A stretch of DNA of 37,599 nt. Origin: an uncultured Chloroflexota bacterium (lineage in GTDB: Bacteria; Chloroflexota; Dehalococcoidia; Lucifugimonadales; GCA-002694895). This document shows, piece by piece, positions 37,376 through 37,599 of this stretch. The notes beneath the pieces were generated by a model that had not been told where the DNA came from, did not search any database, and was given only the letters and a program-made list of their open reading frames with translations. Every line of letters begins with the position of its first letter. The stretch's first letter is position 1. The translations under genes were made by a program, and so were the position numbers. The stretch is taken from contig CAJWSY010000009.1 in assembly GCA_913045935.1 (NCBI GenBank), positions 1-37,599 of the forward strand, given 5' to 3'.

Positions 37376-37599
37376 ATGAAAAAATATTTATTTGTACTCT
37401 CCTTAGCGTTAACTATCTCTTGCTCAAATTCAACAACACCTACTGACAATCCATCAGATATTACTACAAAAACTCAAACTCAATATCAACAAAACGAAGC
37501 CAAAGCAGAATCTGAAACCAAAGCCAAAGCAGAAGCTGACGCCAAAGCCAAAGCAGAATCTGAAACCAAAGCCAAAGCAGAAGCTGACGCCAAAGCCAA
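37376..37599 (+). CDS. Predicted lipoprotein with K/A/E repeat domain, partial (runs off window end)
   Basis: MKKYLFVLSLALTISCSNSTTPTDNPSD (signal peptide and LTISC lipobox) then AKAESETKAKAEADAK repeats. Confidence 0.8.
   Translation, partial: MKKYLFVLSLALTISCSNSTTPTDNPSDITTKTQTQYQQNEAKAESETKAKAEADAKAKAESETKAKAEADAKA
37499..37599 (+). repeat. 48-bp tandem repeat (about 2.1 copies in window) encoding AKAESETKAKAEADAK
   Basis: Units at 37499-37546 and 37547-37594, built from two related 24-bp halves; continues past window end. Confidence 0.9.

Noticed and set aside
37261-37449. Minus-strand 62-aa ORF at right end
   Set aside because: Overlaps the glcB start region and the better-supported lipoprotein start; no family or RBS support.
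7609-37599. In-frame TGA selenocysteine codons
   Set aside because: Given the SelB-like gene I looked for split or truncated ORFs; all recognised genes are complete without TGA read-through and intergenic gaps are too short to hide one.

Overview
This is a compact, AT-rich bacterial chromosome segment. The S12 insert, EF-G type and gene content suggest a marine Chloroflexota/SAR202-like lineage, but that placement is inference only. The minus-strand left third is a fused str-S10 ribosomal operon: rpsL-rpsG-fusA-rpsJ-rplC-rplD-rplW-rplB-rpsS-rplV-rpsC. It lacks tuf and is preceded by a consensus-like sigma70 promoter. L3 and S3 in this operon carry long E/P/K/A tandem-repeat C-terminal tails, with periods of 15 bp and 45 bp. 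Downstream lie a split cytochrome c maturation locus (ccmA-ccmB facing ccmE-ccmD?-ccmC, where CcmE has a Cys-type CxxxY motif) and a tightly packed five-gene minus-strand cluster. That cluster reads predicted ADP-ribosyltransferase-like protein, family 5-type uracil-DNA glycosylase, NurA nuclease, HAS-barrel protein and HerA ATPase, and is the best candidate here for an under-described functional unit. The rest is mostly housekeeping and metabolic: tRNA-Asn, clpC, holA, hemW, a selB-like gene, mmuM-like, DEAD-box helicase, SDR, FMO, methyltransferase and malate synthase G. The window ends inside a lipoprotein with 48-bp repeats. No CRISPR array, transposon, prophage or rRNA was seen.
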